From Arthrobacter pascens (GTDB lineage: Bacteria > Actinomycetota > Actinomycetes > Actinomycetales > Micrococcaceae): a stretch of DNA of 64,000 nucleotides. The number at the start of each line of letters is the position of its first letter. Positions within the stretch are counted from its first letter, which is position 1. Shown one piece after another: positions 45,518-54,628 of the stretch. The notes beneath the pieces were generated by a model that saw only the letters and a program-made list of their open reading frames with translations, did no database searches and was not told where the DNA came from. The translations under genes were made by a program, and so were the position numbers. The DNA lies in the NCBI RefSeq assembly GCF_017052465.1, contig NZ_JAFHKT010000143.1:1-64000 (forward strand), read 5' to 3'.

Positions 45518-47295
45518 TGACGGAGACACTCTTCGGCGGACCCACCCTGCCCCCGGCTTATCCGGAACGTGCAGCCTGGGGAACCGCCCAGAAACTCCGT
45601 GCCTGGCAACAGGAAGCCCTCGACCGCTACTTCAGCACTGGTCCGCGCGACTTCCTGGCTGTGGCGACGCCCGGCGCAGGCAAGACCACCTTCGCCCTCC
45701 GCGTGGCGTCCATGCTCATCGAGTCCGGCGCCGTTAACCGGGTGACCATCGTTGCCCCGACGGACCACCTGAAGAGGCAGTGGGCTGACGCCGCCGCACG
45801 CGTCGGCATCGCCATCGATCCGAACTTCAAGAATTCCGACGGCCAGCACGGCCGGGGCTTCATTGGCGTTGCCGTGACGTATGCGCAGGTGGCCAGCAAG
45901 CCCATGCTGCACCGTGCCAAGACCGAGGCTGCCCGCACCCTGGTGATCCTGGACGAGATCCACCACGGCGGCGAGGCGCTGTCCTGGGGAGACGGCCTCC
46001 GCGAGGCGTTCGATCCCGCGGTCCGGCGCCTGTCGCTGACCGGCACCCCCTTTCGTTCGGACACTTCGCCCATCCCGTTCGTGGAGTACGCGGAGGACCG
46101 GGACGGCATCAGGCGGTCCAAGGCGGACTACACCTACGGCTACGGCAATGCGCTGCGCGACCACGTGGTGAGGCCGGTCATGTTCATGGCGTATTCGGGC
46201 CAGATGCGCTGGCGCACCAGCGGCGGAGAGGAAATGGCCGCTTCCCTTGGCGAGGCCGCGGTGACCAAGGATGTCACGTCCCAGGCATGGCGCACAGCCC
46301 TGAACCCCGCCGGGGAGTGGATTCCGGCCGTGCTCGCCGGAGCGGACAAGCGCCTCAGCGAGGTGCGCCGGTCCGTGCCGGATGCAGGCGGCCTGGTGAT
46401 CGCGACGGACCATGAGGATGCCAGGGCGTATGCCGGCCAGCTGAAGAGGATCACCGGCGAATCGCCCACCGTCATCCTGTCGGATGATGCGAAGGCTTCG
46501 AGCAAGATCGAAGAATTCTCGGCGAACGAGAAGCGCTGGATGGTGGCCGTCCGCATGGTGTCCGAAGGCGTGGACGTTCCGCGTCTTTCGGTGGGCGTGT
46601 ACGCGACGTCGACGTCCACGCCGCTGTTCTTCGCCCAGGCCGTGGGCCGTTTTGTGCGTGCGCGGAAGCGGGGCGAGACCGCCTCTGTGTTCCTGCCCTC
46701 GGTTCCCCAGCTGATGGCGCTGGCCAACAGCATGGAGGCGGAACGGGACCATGCCCTGGACCGGCCGGAAAAGGAGGACGGTGACGGCCTCTTCAATCCG
46801 GAAGATTCGCTCATGGACGAGGCCAACCGTGAGGACAAGGCCTCTGACAGCCTGACCAAGGGCAAGTTCGAGGCCCTTGATTCCCAGGCATCCTTCGACC
46901 GTGTGCTGTTCGACGGCGGCGAATTCGGCACGGGCGGCGACATCGGGTCCGAGGATGAACTGGATTTCCTCGGCATTCCGGGCCTGCTGGACGCCGAACA
47001 GGTGGGAACCCTGCTGCGCCAGCGCCAGCACGAGCAGCAGAGCCGGAAAAAGCGCCAGGGCCCCGCGGCGGCCCCGGCGGCGCCGGCCGTTCCGGACCAC
47101 CGGATGCTGATGGACCTGCGGAACGAGCTTGCGAAGAATGTGGCTGCCTGGTCCGCCCGGACGGGAACGCCCCACGGTGTGGTCCATACGAAGCTGCGTA
47201 CTGTCTGTGGCGGTCCGCCCGTCGCGCAGGCCAACGAGGAGCAGCTGCAGTCAAGGCTCAAGAAGCTCCAGGACTGGTTCGTCGGCCGCAAGTAG
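45517..47295 (+). CDS. DEAD/DEAH-box superfamily 2 helicase
   Basis: This 592-residue helicase has Walker A TPGAGKTT (51-58), motif II DEIH in LVILDEIHHGG, motif III-like LSLTGTPFRSD, and motif VI region AVGRFVRARKRGE. It resembles the UvrB/RecQ-like and type III restriction-like helicases used in DNA repair, but carries no nuclease domain. The C-terminus (about 440-592) is acidic, then Gln/Arg-rich and specific to the family. It is coupled to DUF3039 by a TAGTG overlap. It ends 8 bp before the converging pncA. Confidence 0.9.
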   Translation: MTETLFGGPTLPPAYPERAAWGTAQKLRAWQQEALDRYFSTGPRDFLAVATPGAGKTTFALRVASMLIESGAVNRVTIVAPTDHLKRQWADAAARVGIAIDPNFKNSDGQHGRGFIGVAVTYAQVASKPMLHRAKTEAARTLVILDEIHHGGEALSWGDGLREAFDPAVRRLSLTGTPFRSDTSPIPFVEYAEDRDGIRRSKADYTYGYGNALRDHVVRPVMFMAYSGQMRWRTSGGEEMAASLGEAAVTKDVTSQAWRTALNPAGEWIPAVLAGADKRLSEVRRSVPDAGGLVIATDHEDARAYAGQLKRITGESPTVILSDDAKASSKIEEFSANEKRWMVAVRMVSEGVDVPRLSVGVYATSTSTPLFFAQAVGRFVRARKRGETASVFLPSVPQLMALANSMEAERDHALDRPEKEDGDGLFNPEDSLMDEANREDKASDSLTKGKFEALDSQASFDRVLFDGGEFGTGGDIGSEDELDFLGIPGLLDAEQVGTLLRQRQHEQQSRKKRQGPAAAPAAPAVPDHRMLMDLRNELAKNVAAWSARTGTPHGVVHTKLRTVCGGPPVAQANEEQLQSRLKKLQDWFVGRK

Positions 47296-47303
47296 CGGGA
47301 CGG

Positions 47304-47939
47304 CTACTCGAGGTCAACGCCCCCCAGTTCCAGCTCGGCGTAGGTATCGTCCAGGTCCTCGGCGATTCCCGCCGTCAGCCGCTTGATGACAGTGACCGAG
47401 TAGCCCGCCTGCACGGCGTCCAGGGAGGTGGCCATGACGCAGTGGTCGGTGGCGAGGCCCACCACCACGACGTCTTCCACATCGTGGCTCTGGAGCCAGT
47501 CGTCCAGGCCTATGGAGTCCTCTTCGGGCGCGTAGTCCGCATCACCGGGCATGGGCAGGGCGCCGGGTTTCCGGTCACCGGTGGGCACAGCGTCCTCGGG
47601 AGCGAGCAGGCCCTCAAAGCCGGAGTATGCGGCGGTGTGCAGGCCCTTGTGGAAGTAGGCCTGGATGTGTTCGGTCTCAAGGTCCGGATGGAGTTCAGCG
47701 CCCTGCGTTCCCGCGACGCAGTGCGGCGGCCAGCTGTCCTTGAAATCCGGTGTCTCCGAGAAGTGCGCGCCGGGATCGATGTGCCAGTCCTGCGTGGCGA
47801 CGATGTGGTCGAACTGGAGGTGGTGCGCTTCGACGTACTCGCTGATGGCCCCCGCCACGGCGGCTCCGCCCTCCACCGGCAGGGCGCCGCCCTCGCAGAA
47901 GTCGTTCTGGACGTCGACAATGATCAGTGCACGTGACAT
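47304..47939 (-). CDS. pncA: Nicotinamidase
   Basis: This 211-residue isochorismatase-fold enzyme hydrolyses nicotinamide to nicotinate in NAD salvage, and activates pyrazinamide in mycobacteria. The catalytic Asp lies in LIIVDVQNDF, the metal site in TQDWHIDPGAHF, and the nucleophile Cys in LATDHCVMATS. GAGGAGAA lies before the ATG. It is 9 nt after pncB on the same strand, so nicotinamide is passed directly to the next enzyme of the pathway. Confidence 0.95.
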   Translation of the reverse strand: MSRALIIVDVQNDFCEGGALPVEGGAAVAGAISEYVEAHHLQFDHIVATQDWHIDPGAHFSETPDFKDSWPPHCVAGTQGAELHPDLETEHIQAYFHKGLHTAAYSGFEGLLAPEDAVPTGDRKPGALPMPGDADYAPEEDSIGLDDWLQSHDVEDVVVVGLATDHCVMATSLDAVQAGYSVTVIKRLTAGIAEDLDDTYAELELGGVDLE

Positions 47940-47948
47940 CAGTTCTCC

Positions 47949-49277
47949 TCAGTTTTCCTCGTAAAGAGTGGGGATGGCCGGCTCGCCGCGATGCAGGCGG
48001 TGCACGACCGCCGGCAGTTCCGCCATGGATTCGGCATGGCGCTGGCGGGCGCGCAGCACGCCTTCGTGGCCGGTCCAGGCCGGCAGCAGCTCTCCGTTCT
48101 TGATGAACTGCTGCAGCAGGGGCCGGTCGTTGCCGTCGTCGAGGGGGCGGTGGCCCACGCCGATAAGTTCCTGGGTGGCCGTGCCGTGCTCGTTCAGCCG
48201 GCGGAGGGCATATTTGCGCCCGCCCTTGCTCACCTTGTTCTTGGCAGTTTTGGCCACGGGAACGAACTCCCCGTTGTCGTCAGTGCGGCTGACAAGCTTG
48301 TACACCATGCTCGCGGTGGGCGCCCCGGACCCGGTAACAAGGGACGTGCCCACGCCGTAGGCGTCCACCGGCGCGGACTGGAGGGCCGCAATGGCGAACT
48401 CGTCGAGGTCGGAGGTGACCATGATGCGGGTGTTCACGTTGCCCAGCTCATCGAGCAGCCGGCGCACCCACTGGGCCTGCTCCACCAGGTCGCCCGAGTC
48501 CAGCCGGACGGCGCCCAACTGGTCCCCGGCGATGTCCACGGCCGTACGGACGGCCGTTTCGACGTCGTACGTGTCCACGAGCAGCGAGGTGCCGGTACCC
48601 AGCGAGGCGACCTGCGCCTCAAAGGCGTCGCGTTCGGTGTCATGGAGCAACGTGAAGGAATGGGCCGCGGTGCCCACGGTCTTGATCCCGTAGCGGAGGC
48701 CGGCCTCGAGGTTGGAGGTGCTGTCAAAACCGGCGATCACGGCGGCGCGGGCAGCGGCCGTGGCCGATTCCTCGTGCGTCCGCCGCGAGCCCATTTCGAT
48801 GCAGGGCCGGTCCCCGGCCGCGGTGATCATCCTGGAGGCCGCCGAGGCGATGGCGCTGTCGTGGTTCAGCACGGAGAGGATATAGGTCTCCAGGATGCAG
48901 GCCTCGGCGAACGTCGATTCGACGATCAGGACGGGCGAGTTCGGGAAGTAGGCCTCGCCTTCCGCATAGCCCCAGATGTCCCCGGTGAAGCGAAAGTCGG
49001 CCAGGTAATCCAGGGTCTTCTGGTTGACCACGTGCGTACGGCCCAGAAACTCCAGTTCAGCGTCGCCGAAGCGGAAGGCCGCGATGCCGTCCAGCAGCCG
49101 GCCGGTGCCGCCCACGATCCCGTAGCGCCGGCCGTCGGGCAGCCTGCGTGCGAACGCCTCGAAGACTGACTTGCGGTGGGCGGCGCCGGAATGGAGCGCG
49201 GCCTGCAACATGGTCAGTTCGTAGTGATCAGTGAACAGGGACGTGCGTGGCTGGTTCCAGCCCGGGGAGGTACTCAC
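47949..49277 (-). CDS. pncB: Nicotinate phosphoribosyltransferase
   Basis: This 442-residue enzyme converts nicotinate and PRPP to nicotinate mononucleotide (Preiss-Handler route). It has LFTDHYELTMLQAAL, the catalytic-region MGSRRTHEESA, and VRLDSGDLVEQAQ. It starts with GTG 6 nt after a TAGAGT box. pncA follows in the same unit. clpS diverges from it across only 37 bp. Confidence 0.95.
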   Translation of the reverse strand: MSTSPGWNQPRTSLFTDHYELTMLQAALHSGAAHRKSVFEAFARRLPDGRRYGIVGGTGRLLDGIAAFRFGDAELEFLGRTHVVNQKTLDYLADFRFTGDIWGYAEGEAYFPNSPVLIVESTFAEACILETYILSVLNHDSAIASAASRMITAAGDRPCIEMGSRRTHEESATAAARAAVIAGFDSTSNLEAGLRYGIKTVGTAAHSFTLLHDTERDAFEAQVASLGTGTSLLVDTYDVETAVRTAVDIAGDQLGAVRLDSGDLVEQAQWVRRLLDELGNVNTRIMVTSDLDEFAIAALQSAPVDAYGVGTSLVTGSGAPTASMVYKLVSRTDDNGEFVPVAKTAKNKVSKGGRKYALRRLNEHGTATQELIGVGHRPLDDGNDRPLLQQFIKNGELLPAWTGHEGVLRARQRHAESMAELPAVVHRLHRGEPAIPTLYEEN

Positions 49278-49283
49278 AAAATC

Positions 49284-49289
49284 ACTCTA
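49284..49289 (-). promoter_or_regulatory. Candidate leaderless -10 box for pncB
   Basis: TAGAGT on the minus strand lies 6 nt before the pncB GTG. It is only 13 bp from the clpS box on the other strand. Confidence 0.55.
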
Positions 49290-49302
49290 GTGCGCCTCCC
49301 CA

Positions 49303-49308
49303 TAGAAT
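49303..49308 (+). promoter_or_regulatory. Candidate leaderless -10 box for clpS
   Basis: TAGAAT lies 6 nt before the clpS ATG. The two divergent core promoters must overlap. Confidence 0.6.
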
Positions 49309-49314
49309 GGACAG

Positions 49315-49695
49315 ATGACCTTAAGCGTTGCGCTCGGCCCTGACACACAGGAGAGCACCCAAACCGGAACAGCGGAGTCCACCGACGCCCTGACCGCCCC
49401 TGACATCCCCTGGAACCTGGTGATCTGGAATGATCCGGTCAATCTCATGAGCTATGTCAGCTTCGTTTTCCAGAGCTATTTCGGGTATTCGGAAAGCAAG
49501 GCGAACAAGCTCATGATGGAGGTTCACAAGAAGGGCCGGTCCATCGTTGCCCACGGCAGCAAGGAACAGGTGGAACAGCACGCGGTGGCCATGCACGGCT
49601 TCGGCCTGTGGGCAACGGTTGAGAAGGCCACCGGCGGAAACAGCGGGGGCGGCAAGAACGGCGGCCCAGGCAAGGGCAGGGGAAAACGTGGCTAA
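49315..49695 (+). CDS. clpS: ClpS adaptor for the Clp protease
   Basis: This 126-residue adaptor hands N-degron substrates to the ClpCP protease. The core shows WNLVIWNDPVNLMSYVSFVF, MMEVHKKGRSIVAHGSKEQ and a C-terminal Gly/Lys-rich tail. The N-terminal 30 residues are disordered. The DUF2017 gene starts inside its end, an arrangement conserved in Actinobacteria. Confidence 0.95.
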   Translation: MTLSVALGPDTQESTQTGTAESTDALTAPDIPWNLVIWNDPVNLMSYVSFVFQSYFGYSESKANKLMMEVHKKGRSIVAHGSKEQVEQHAVAMHGFGLWATVEKATGGNSGGGKNGGPGKGRGKRG

Positions 49696-50254
49696 GGCTT
49701 TCAAATACGGGCTCAAGGGCATCACGGGGTTCCTGGAACCGGCGGAGCGGGAGCTGCTGCGCAGTCTTTTTGACGACGTCATCTCGATGCTCGAGCCGGA
49801 AGACCGCGGAAACCAGGATCCGCTGGCCGCCATGATCGGGCTGGACATGGACGTCAAGGAGCCTTCGGACCGCGCGCTCCGGCGGCTCTTGCCGAACGTT
49901 GTTAAGGACGACGGCGCCGCCTCCCTTGAGTTCCGCCAGCTCACCGAACGTTCACTGCGGGAAAGCAAGATCGGCGCGCTGCGCGCGGCGGCGCTGGAGC
50001 TGGACAAGGATGAGCTGGTCCTGACTGCCGCCGACGCCCGGCACTGGTCCACGGCACTGAACGATGTCCGGCTGGTCCTGGCCGAGCGCCTCGACATCCG
50101 GGACGAGGCCGATGCCGACCACGTGCACCAGATGCAGGACTGGTCCCAGGCGGAAGACGTGGAAAGCTACCTGGCCCTCGTCTACAACTTCACCACGTGG
50201 CTTCAGGAGTCCCTCGTCCAGGCGATGCTGCAGTCCCTGGAAACCCGCCCGTAG
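49688..50254 (+). CDS. DUF2017 protein
   Basis: This 188-residue, mostly helical protein carries FLEPAERELLRSLFDDV and LVLAERLDIRDE. It belongs to the DUF2017 family of unknown function, found next to clpS in nearly all Actinobacteria. It starts with GTG, has AGGGGAAAA upstream, and overlaps clpS by 8 bp. A link to Clp-dependent degradation is plausible but untested. Confidence 0.88.
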   Translation: MAKAFKYGLKGITGFLEPAERELLRSLFDDVISMLEPEDRGNQDPLAAMIGLDMDVKEPSDRALRRLLPNVVKDDGAASLEFRQLTERSLRESKIGALRAAALELDKDELVLTAADARHWSTALNDVRLVLAERLDIRDEADADHVHQMQDWSQAEDVESYLALVYNFTTWLQESLVQAMLQSLETRP

Positions 50255-50377
50255 CCCCATCTCGGGGCACGTTGTCCGCTGGCCTTCCACGTACGGGCCG
50301 GCGCGCGGGTTCCCGGATGTGACAAATTTGACATGAGGCGCACACCACAAGTGATGGCCGCGCCTACCGGGAAGACC

Positions 50378-50383
50378 TATCCT
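50378..50383 (+). promoter_or_regulatory. Candidate -10 box for murI
   Basis: TATCCT lies 9 nt before the ATG at 50393, a slightly longer gap than at the other sites. It would give a leaderless or nearly leaderless transcript of murI-MBL-rph-rdgB. Confidence 0.4.
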
Positions 50384-50392
50384 CGAATAATC

Positions 50393-51418
50393 ATGACTTC
50401 AGCATCGAGCACGGATCCCGCAGCAGGAGCTGCGCCGGATTCCGCAACGACCATCGGCGGCAACCTCGGATCGCTGCCGATCGGGGTCTTCGATTCGGGC
50501 GTCGGCGGACTCACGGTGGCGCGTTCCATCATCGACCAGTTGCCGAACGAATCCATCCTCTACGTCGGTGACACCGCCCACGGGCCCTACGGTCCCCTCC
50601 CCATCGCCGAGGTGCGCGCCAATGCCCTGGGCGTCATGGACGAACTGGTGGATTCCGGCGTCAAACTGCTCACCATCGCCTGCAACTCGGCGTCGGCAGC
50701 GGTCCTCCGGGACGCCCGCGAGCGGTACACGGCCCGCTACGGGATTCCGGTGATCGAGGTGATCCAGCCGGCCGTCAGGCGTGCCGTGGCGGCCACCCGC
50801 ACCGGGCGCGTCGGCGTGATCGGCACCTCCGCCACCGTGGGCTCCCGCGCCTACGAGGACACGTTTGCCGCGGCGCCGGACCTTGTCATCACCTCCGTGG
50901 CCTGTCCCGCGTTCGTCAGCTACGTGGAGGCGGGCATCACCACCGGCCCCGAATTGCTGGCTGTGGCGGGGGAGTACCTCGAGCCGCTGAAGGCCGCCGG
51001 AGTGGACACCGTTGTGCTCGGCTGCACCCACTACCCGCTGCTGACCGGAGTCATTTCCTATGTCATGGGCGAGGACGTCACCCTCGTTTCCAGTGCCGAG
51101 GAAACCGCCAAGGACGTGTACCGCGCGCTTGCCAGCCGCGGCCTGGAGCGGACCGCCGCTGCCGCGCCGGAGCACAGCTTCATCGCCACGGGTGACGCGG
51201 GCCAGTTTGAATCGCTCGCGCGCAGGTTCCTCGGGCCCGAAGTCCTCAGCGTCAAGCACGTCGACCATGTGGCCGCACAGTATCCGACCGGAAGCCTGGC
51301 GCGCATTACGCCGGAAATGATCGCCGCTGCCCAGCGTGCGGCGTCCCGGCCGCGGATCTCGAATTTTGTGGGACAGGGTGCCGGCGGCAGCCCGTCGTCC
51401 GGAGGTTCCGCCCTGTGA
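50393..51418 (+). CDS. murI: Glutamate racemase
   Basis: This 341-residue enzyme makes D-glutamate for peptidoglycan. Core motifs are [15 protein letters not shown], the catalytic Cys in TIACNSASA and its partner in [11 protein letters not shown]. The C-terminal 70 residues extend past the core of the family. The ATG at 50393 is chosen over upstream starts that give non-family sequence. Its TGA overlaps the GTG of the MBL gene. Confidence 0.95.
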   Translation: MTSASSTDPAAGAAPDSATTIGGNLGSLPIGVFDSGVGGLTVARSIIDQLPNESILYVGDTAHGPYGPLPIAEVRANALGVMDELVDSGVKLLTIACNSASAAVLRDARERYTARYGIPVIEVIQPAVRRAVAATRTGRVGVIGTSATVGSRAYEDTFAAAPDLVITSVACPAFVSYVEAGITTGPELLAVAGEYLEPLKAAGVDTVVLGCTHYPLLTGVISYVMGEDVTLVSSAEETAKDVYRALASRGLERTAAAAPEHSFIATGDAGQFESLARRFLGPEVLSVKHVDHVAAQYPTGSLARITPEMIAAAQRAASRPRISNFVGQGAGGSPSSGGSAL

Positions 51419-52212
51419 AGCTCACCATCGTCGGCTGCACCGGGTCCTTCCCCGGGCCTGGTTCGCCCGCGTCCTGTTACCTGCTGACAGCGCATGACGG
51501 CGAACGCACCTGGAAAGTCGTCATGGACCTTGGCAGCGGAGCCCTGGGCGCCATCCAGCGCTACACGGACCTTGAGGACATCGACGCCATCTTCCTGACG
51601 CACCTGCACCCGGACCACTGCATGGACCTGTGCGGACTGCACGTGGCCGTGCGGTGGAAGCCCGGCGGCTGGGACCGGGGACGCATCCCGGTCTGGGGGC
51701 CTGCCGCGACGGCGGACAGGATGGCCACCGCGTACGGCCTTGACCTCGACCCGGGCATGCACGAGGAATTTGACTTCACCAACTGGACCGAGCGCCAGTC
51801 CGTCACCGTGGGGCCTTTCACCGTGACGCCCTTCGCGGTGAACCATCCCGTGGAGGAGGCCTACGCGCTGCGCGTGGAGGTGACCGAGCCCGACGCCACC
51901 GGGGCGGCCGTGACGCGCGTCCTGACCTACTCGGGGGATACCGATTCCTGCCGCGGACTCGAAGAAGCTGCCAAGGACGCTGACCTGTTCCTGTGCGAGG
52001 CGGCCTTCGAAGAGGGCCGCGACGACGGCATCAAGGACGTCCACCTGACAGGCAAGCGGGCAGGCGAAGCCGCTGCGGTGGCCGGCGCCCGCCGCCTGCT
52101 CCTGACGCACATCCCGGTCTGGACCTCCCAGACGAAAGTCATGGCCGAGGCGCGTCCCGCTTTCGGCGGCGATGTCGCCGTCGCGGTCGCGGGAGTCCAC
52201 TACATCGTCTGA
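51415..52212 (+). CDS. Metallo-beta-lactamase fold hydrolase, candidate cAMP phosphodiesterase
   Basis: This 265-residue MBL-fold enzyme has the metal motif [20 protein letters not shown] and a late His in VAGVHYIV. Its place between murI and rph matches the mycobacterial Rv1339 gene, described as an atypical class II cAMP phosphodiesterase. Orthology is inferred from synteny and fold; the enzyme could act on other cyclic phosphodiesters. The GTG overlaps the murI stop (GTGA). Confidence 0.85.
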   Translation: MKLTIVGCTGSFPGPGSPASCYLLTAHDGERTWKVVMDLGSGALGAIQRYTDLEDIDAIFLTHLHPDHCMDLCGLHVAVRWKPGGWDRGRIPVWGPAATADRMATAYGLDLDPGMHEEFDFTNWTERQSVTVGPFTVTPFAVNHPVEEAYALRVEVTEPDATGAAVTRVLTYSGDTDSCRGLEEAAKDADLFLCEAAFEEGRDDGIKDVHLTGKRAGEAAAVAGARRLLLTHIPVWTSQTKVMAEARPAFGGDVAVAVAGVHYIV

Positions 52213-52265
52213 GGGCACGGTCTGAGGCTGGCACCTACTGCGCCAGCCGGGCGCGGATAAATCGA

Positions 52266-52271
52266 TAAGCT
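52266..52271 (+). promoter_or_regulatory. Candidate leaderless -10 box for rph
   Basis: TAAGCT lies 6 nt before the rph ATG; AAAGG in the gap could also be a weak ribosome-binding site. Confidence 0.55.
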
Positions 52272-52277
52272 AAAGGC

Positions 52278-53036
52278 ATGACTTCCGAAGCAACCACTGC
52301 CCCCGTCATCCGTGCCGACGGCCGCACCCCGGACCAGCTCCGCCCCATCAGCATCACCCGCGGCTGGTCCAAGCAGGCGGAGGGATCCGCCCTGATCGAG
52401 TTCGGCAACACCCGGGTACTGTGCACGGCTTCCCTGACCGAGGGCGTTCCCCGCTGGCTCAAGGGCGAAGGCCGCGGCTGGGTCACGGCCGAATACGCCA
52501 TGCTGCCGCGCGCCACCAACACGCGCTCCGACCGCGAATCCGTCAAGGGCAAGATCGGCGGCCGCACCCATGAGATTTCACGCCTGATCGGGCGTTCGCT
52601 GCGCTCGATCATCGACACCAAGGCGCTCGGCGAAAACACCATCGTGCTGGACTGCGATGTCCTGCAGGCCGACGGCGGGACGCGGACCGCCGCGATCACC
52701 GGCGCCTATGTGGCCCTCGCCGAGGCGATCCGCTTTGCCCGCGAGAACAAGATGATTGCCCGGAACGCCCAGCCGCTGGTGGACACCATCGCCGCCGTGT
52801 CCGTTGGCATCATCGACGGCGTTCCGATGCTTGACCTGCCGTACATCGAGGATGTCCGGGCCGAGACCGACATGAACGTCGTGGTGACCGGTTCCGGCAA
52901 GTTCGTGGAGGTGCAGGGCACCGCGGAGGGCGCCCCGTTCGACCGCGACGAGCTCAACAAGCTGCTCGACCTTGCACTGTTGGGGACGGAGCAGCTCGCA
53001 GCCATCCAGCGCGAAACCCTGGCCGAAGCGCCGTGA
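52278..53036 (+). CDS. rph: Ribonuclease PH
   Basis: This 252-residue phosphorolytic 3' exoribonuclease trims tRNA precursors. It has [31 protein letters not shown], the phosphate-site GRSLRSIID and [14 protein letters not shown]. Its stop overlaps the rdgB start (GTGA), a linkage conserved in Actinobacteria and many other bacteria. Confidence 0.96.
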   Translation: MTSEATTAPVIRADGRTPDQLRPISITRGWSKQAEGSALIEFGNTRVLCTASLTEGVPRWLKGEGRGWVTAEYAMLPRATNTRSDRESVKGKIGGRTHEISRLIGRSLRSIIDTKALGENTIVLDCDVLQADGGTRTAAITGAYVALAEAIRFARENKMIARNAQPLVDTIAAVSVGIIDGVPMLDLPYIEDVRAETDMNVVVTGSGKFVEVQGTAEGAPFDRDELNKLLDLALLGTEQLAAIQRETLAEAP

Positions 53037-53707
53037 ATGACAACAGCGCCGTGAGCGGCCAGAGCCCAGCGCCGGCACCCCGGCTGGTGCTGGCCACGCA
53101 CAACAAGGGGAAGCTGCGGGAACTGCGCGATCTGCTGCGGGGGCAGGTTCCCGGGCTGGACGTCGACACCCAGGTAGTGGACGCGTCCGCCGTCGGAGGC
53201 CCCGACGTCGCCGAGACCGGCGTGACCTTCGCGGAAAACTCGCTGCTCAAGGCGCGGGCGGTGGCCGAGGCGACAGGGCTGGTTGCGATCGCCGACGACT
53301 CCGGATTGTCCGTTGACGTGCTGGGCGGAGCCCCGGGCATCTTTTCCGCCCGCTGGTCAGGTCGGCACGGGGACGATGCCGCCAACCTCCGGCTGCTGCT
53401 GGCCCAGCTCGCCGATGTCCCCGACGCCCACCGCGGCGCCGCCTTCGTGTGCGCCGCAGCCCTGGCGGTGCCGGCGTCGGCGGGGGACGGGGCACACGAG
53501 GTGGTGGAGTACGGCCAGCTCGCCGGCACCCTGCTGCGGGAGCCGCGCGGTGAGGGCGGCTTCGGCTACGACCCCGTGCTCCAGCCCCTCGGACTCGACC
53601 GCAGCTGCGCGGAGCTGACGCCGGACGAGAAGAACGCCATCAGCCACCGCGGGCAGGCCTTCCGTGCCCTGCTGCCCGCGATAGTCGACGCCCTCGCCGG
53701 CCGCTAG
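53033..53707 (+). CDS. rdgB: XTP/dITP diphosphatase (Ham1/RdgB)
   Basis: This 224-residue enzyme cleans XTP, dITP and ITP from the nucleotide pool. It shows [43 protein letters not shown] and [17 protein letters not shown]. It starts with GTG overlapping the rph stop. An inserted Ala-rich loop (about 140-160) is longer than in E. coli. Confidence 0.95.
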   Translation: MNDNSAVSGQSPAPAPRLVLATHNKGKLRELRDLLRGQVPGLDVDTQVVDASAVGGPDVAETGVTFAENSLLKARAVAEATGLVAIADDSGLSVDVLGGAPGIFSARWSGRHGDDAANLRLLLAQLADVPDAHRGAAFVCAAALAVPASAGDGAHEVVEYGQLAGTLLREPRGEGGFGYDPVLQPLGLDRSCAELTPDEKNAISHRGQAFRALLPAIVDALAGR

Positions 53708-53716
53708 ATCCCTTTA

Positions 53717-53776
53717 AACGGCCGTTCCCCGCATAAGCGTTGCTGGCCAGCAGCGCGTATGCGGGGAACGGCCGTT
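53717..53776. terminator. Large inverted repeat between rdgB and dedA
   Basis: Arms of 19 bp at 53717-53735 and 53758-53776 (AACGGCCGTTCCCCGCATA) are exact reverse complements, and the loop holds a second palindrome, TGCTGGCCAGCA. It lies between converging genes and probably ends both transcripts, although no T-tract follows. Confidence 0.7.
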
Positions 53777-53792
53777 CGTGTCTCTGAGGACC

Positions 53793-54575
53793 CTAGGGCG
53801 TCTTGCGTTCCTCTTCGGGCTCGTGCTCCTCGATGAACTCCTCCACCACGTCGGTGCCGTACTTGGCGGCCTGACGCTTGGCGGCCATTCCCCGGAAGAC
53901 CTCGATGCCGATCGGAATCACCGAGAGCAGGACGATCACGATGAAGATGATGTCCAGGTTCTCGCGCACCCACGGAATCCTGTCACCCAGCAGGTAGCCC
54001 AGCAGCGTCACGCCCCCGCCCCACAGAAACGCGCCGATGACGTTGAAGAGGAAGAACTTCCGCTTGTCCATCTGCGCCACGCCGACGATGACCGGCACGA
54101 ATGTCCGGATGATGGGAACGAAGCGCGCCAGAATCAGGGCTTTGCCGCCGTGCTTCTCGAAGAATTTGTGGGCGCTTTCAACGTTTTCGTGCTTGAACAG
54201 CCGGGAATCCGGCTTGTTGAAGATCGCCGGGCCCGCCTTGGAGCCGATGAGGTATCCGGTCTGGTTTCCGATGATCGCCGCCACGATGATGAGCGCGGCG
54301 AAGAGCCAGATATTGAACTTGATGGTGTCCGTGGCCACGAGCAGGCCGGCGGTGAACAGCATGGAGTCGCCGGGAAGGAAGAACCCGATGAGCAGGCCGG
54401 TTTCGGCGAAGATGATTCCGCAGACCAGCAGCACCACCCACGGAGCCAGGGCGGGGTCGGCGAGGAAAACCTGGGGATTAAGCCAGTCGGGCAGGAACGA
54501 GGCCAGCTGCGGCTGGACAGGTCCGGCTCCTCCCAACATGGGCACGGCAAAGTCGCTGATGGCATTAAAGTTCAC
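53793..54575 (-). CDS. DedA-family membrane protein
   Basis: This 260-residue membrane protein has the family landmarks GLLIGFFLPGDSMLFTAGLL, NQTGYLIGSKAG and FLVPIIRT-like FVPIIRTFVPVIVG, plus a Lys/Glu-rich tail. DedA proteins are linked to undecaprenyl-phosphate or phosphatidylethanolamine recycling and proton-dependent membrane homeostasis. It starts with GTG, six nt after TACCCT. Confidence 0.92.
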   Translation of the reverse strand: MNFNAISDFAVPMLGGAGPVQPQLASFLPDWLNPQVFLADPALAPWVVLLVCGIIFAETGLLIGFFLPGDSMLFTAGLLVATDTIKFNIWLFAALIIVAAIIGNQTGYLIGSKAGPAIFNKPDSRLFKHENVESAHKFFEKHGGKALILARFVPIIRTFVPVIVGVAQMDKRKFFLFNVIGAFLWGGGVTLLGYLLGDRIPWVRENLDIIFIVIVLLSVIPIGIEVFRGMAAKRQAAKYGTDVVEEFIEEHEPEEERKTP

Positions 54576-54581
54576 CTTCCA

Positions 54582-54587
54582 AGGGTA
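54582..54587 (-). promoter_or_regulatory. Candidate leaderless -10 box for dedA
   Basis: TACCCT on the minus strand lies 6 nt before the GTG start of the dedA gene. Confidence 0.4.
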
Positions 54588-54615
54588 CTTGACCGTGCCG
54601 CTGCTCCCGCGGCGC

Positions 54616-54621
54616 TAAAGT
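54616..54621 (+). promoter_or_regulatory. Candidate leaderless -10 box for exonuclease-BRCT gene
   Basis: TAAAGT lies 7 nt before the GTG at 54629. Confidence 0.5.
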
Positions 54622-54628
54622 TGAGCCC

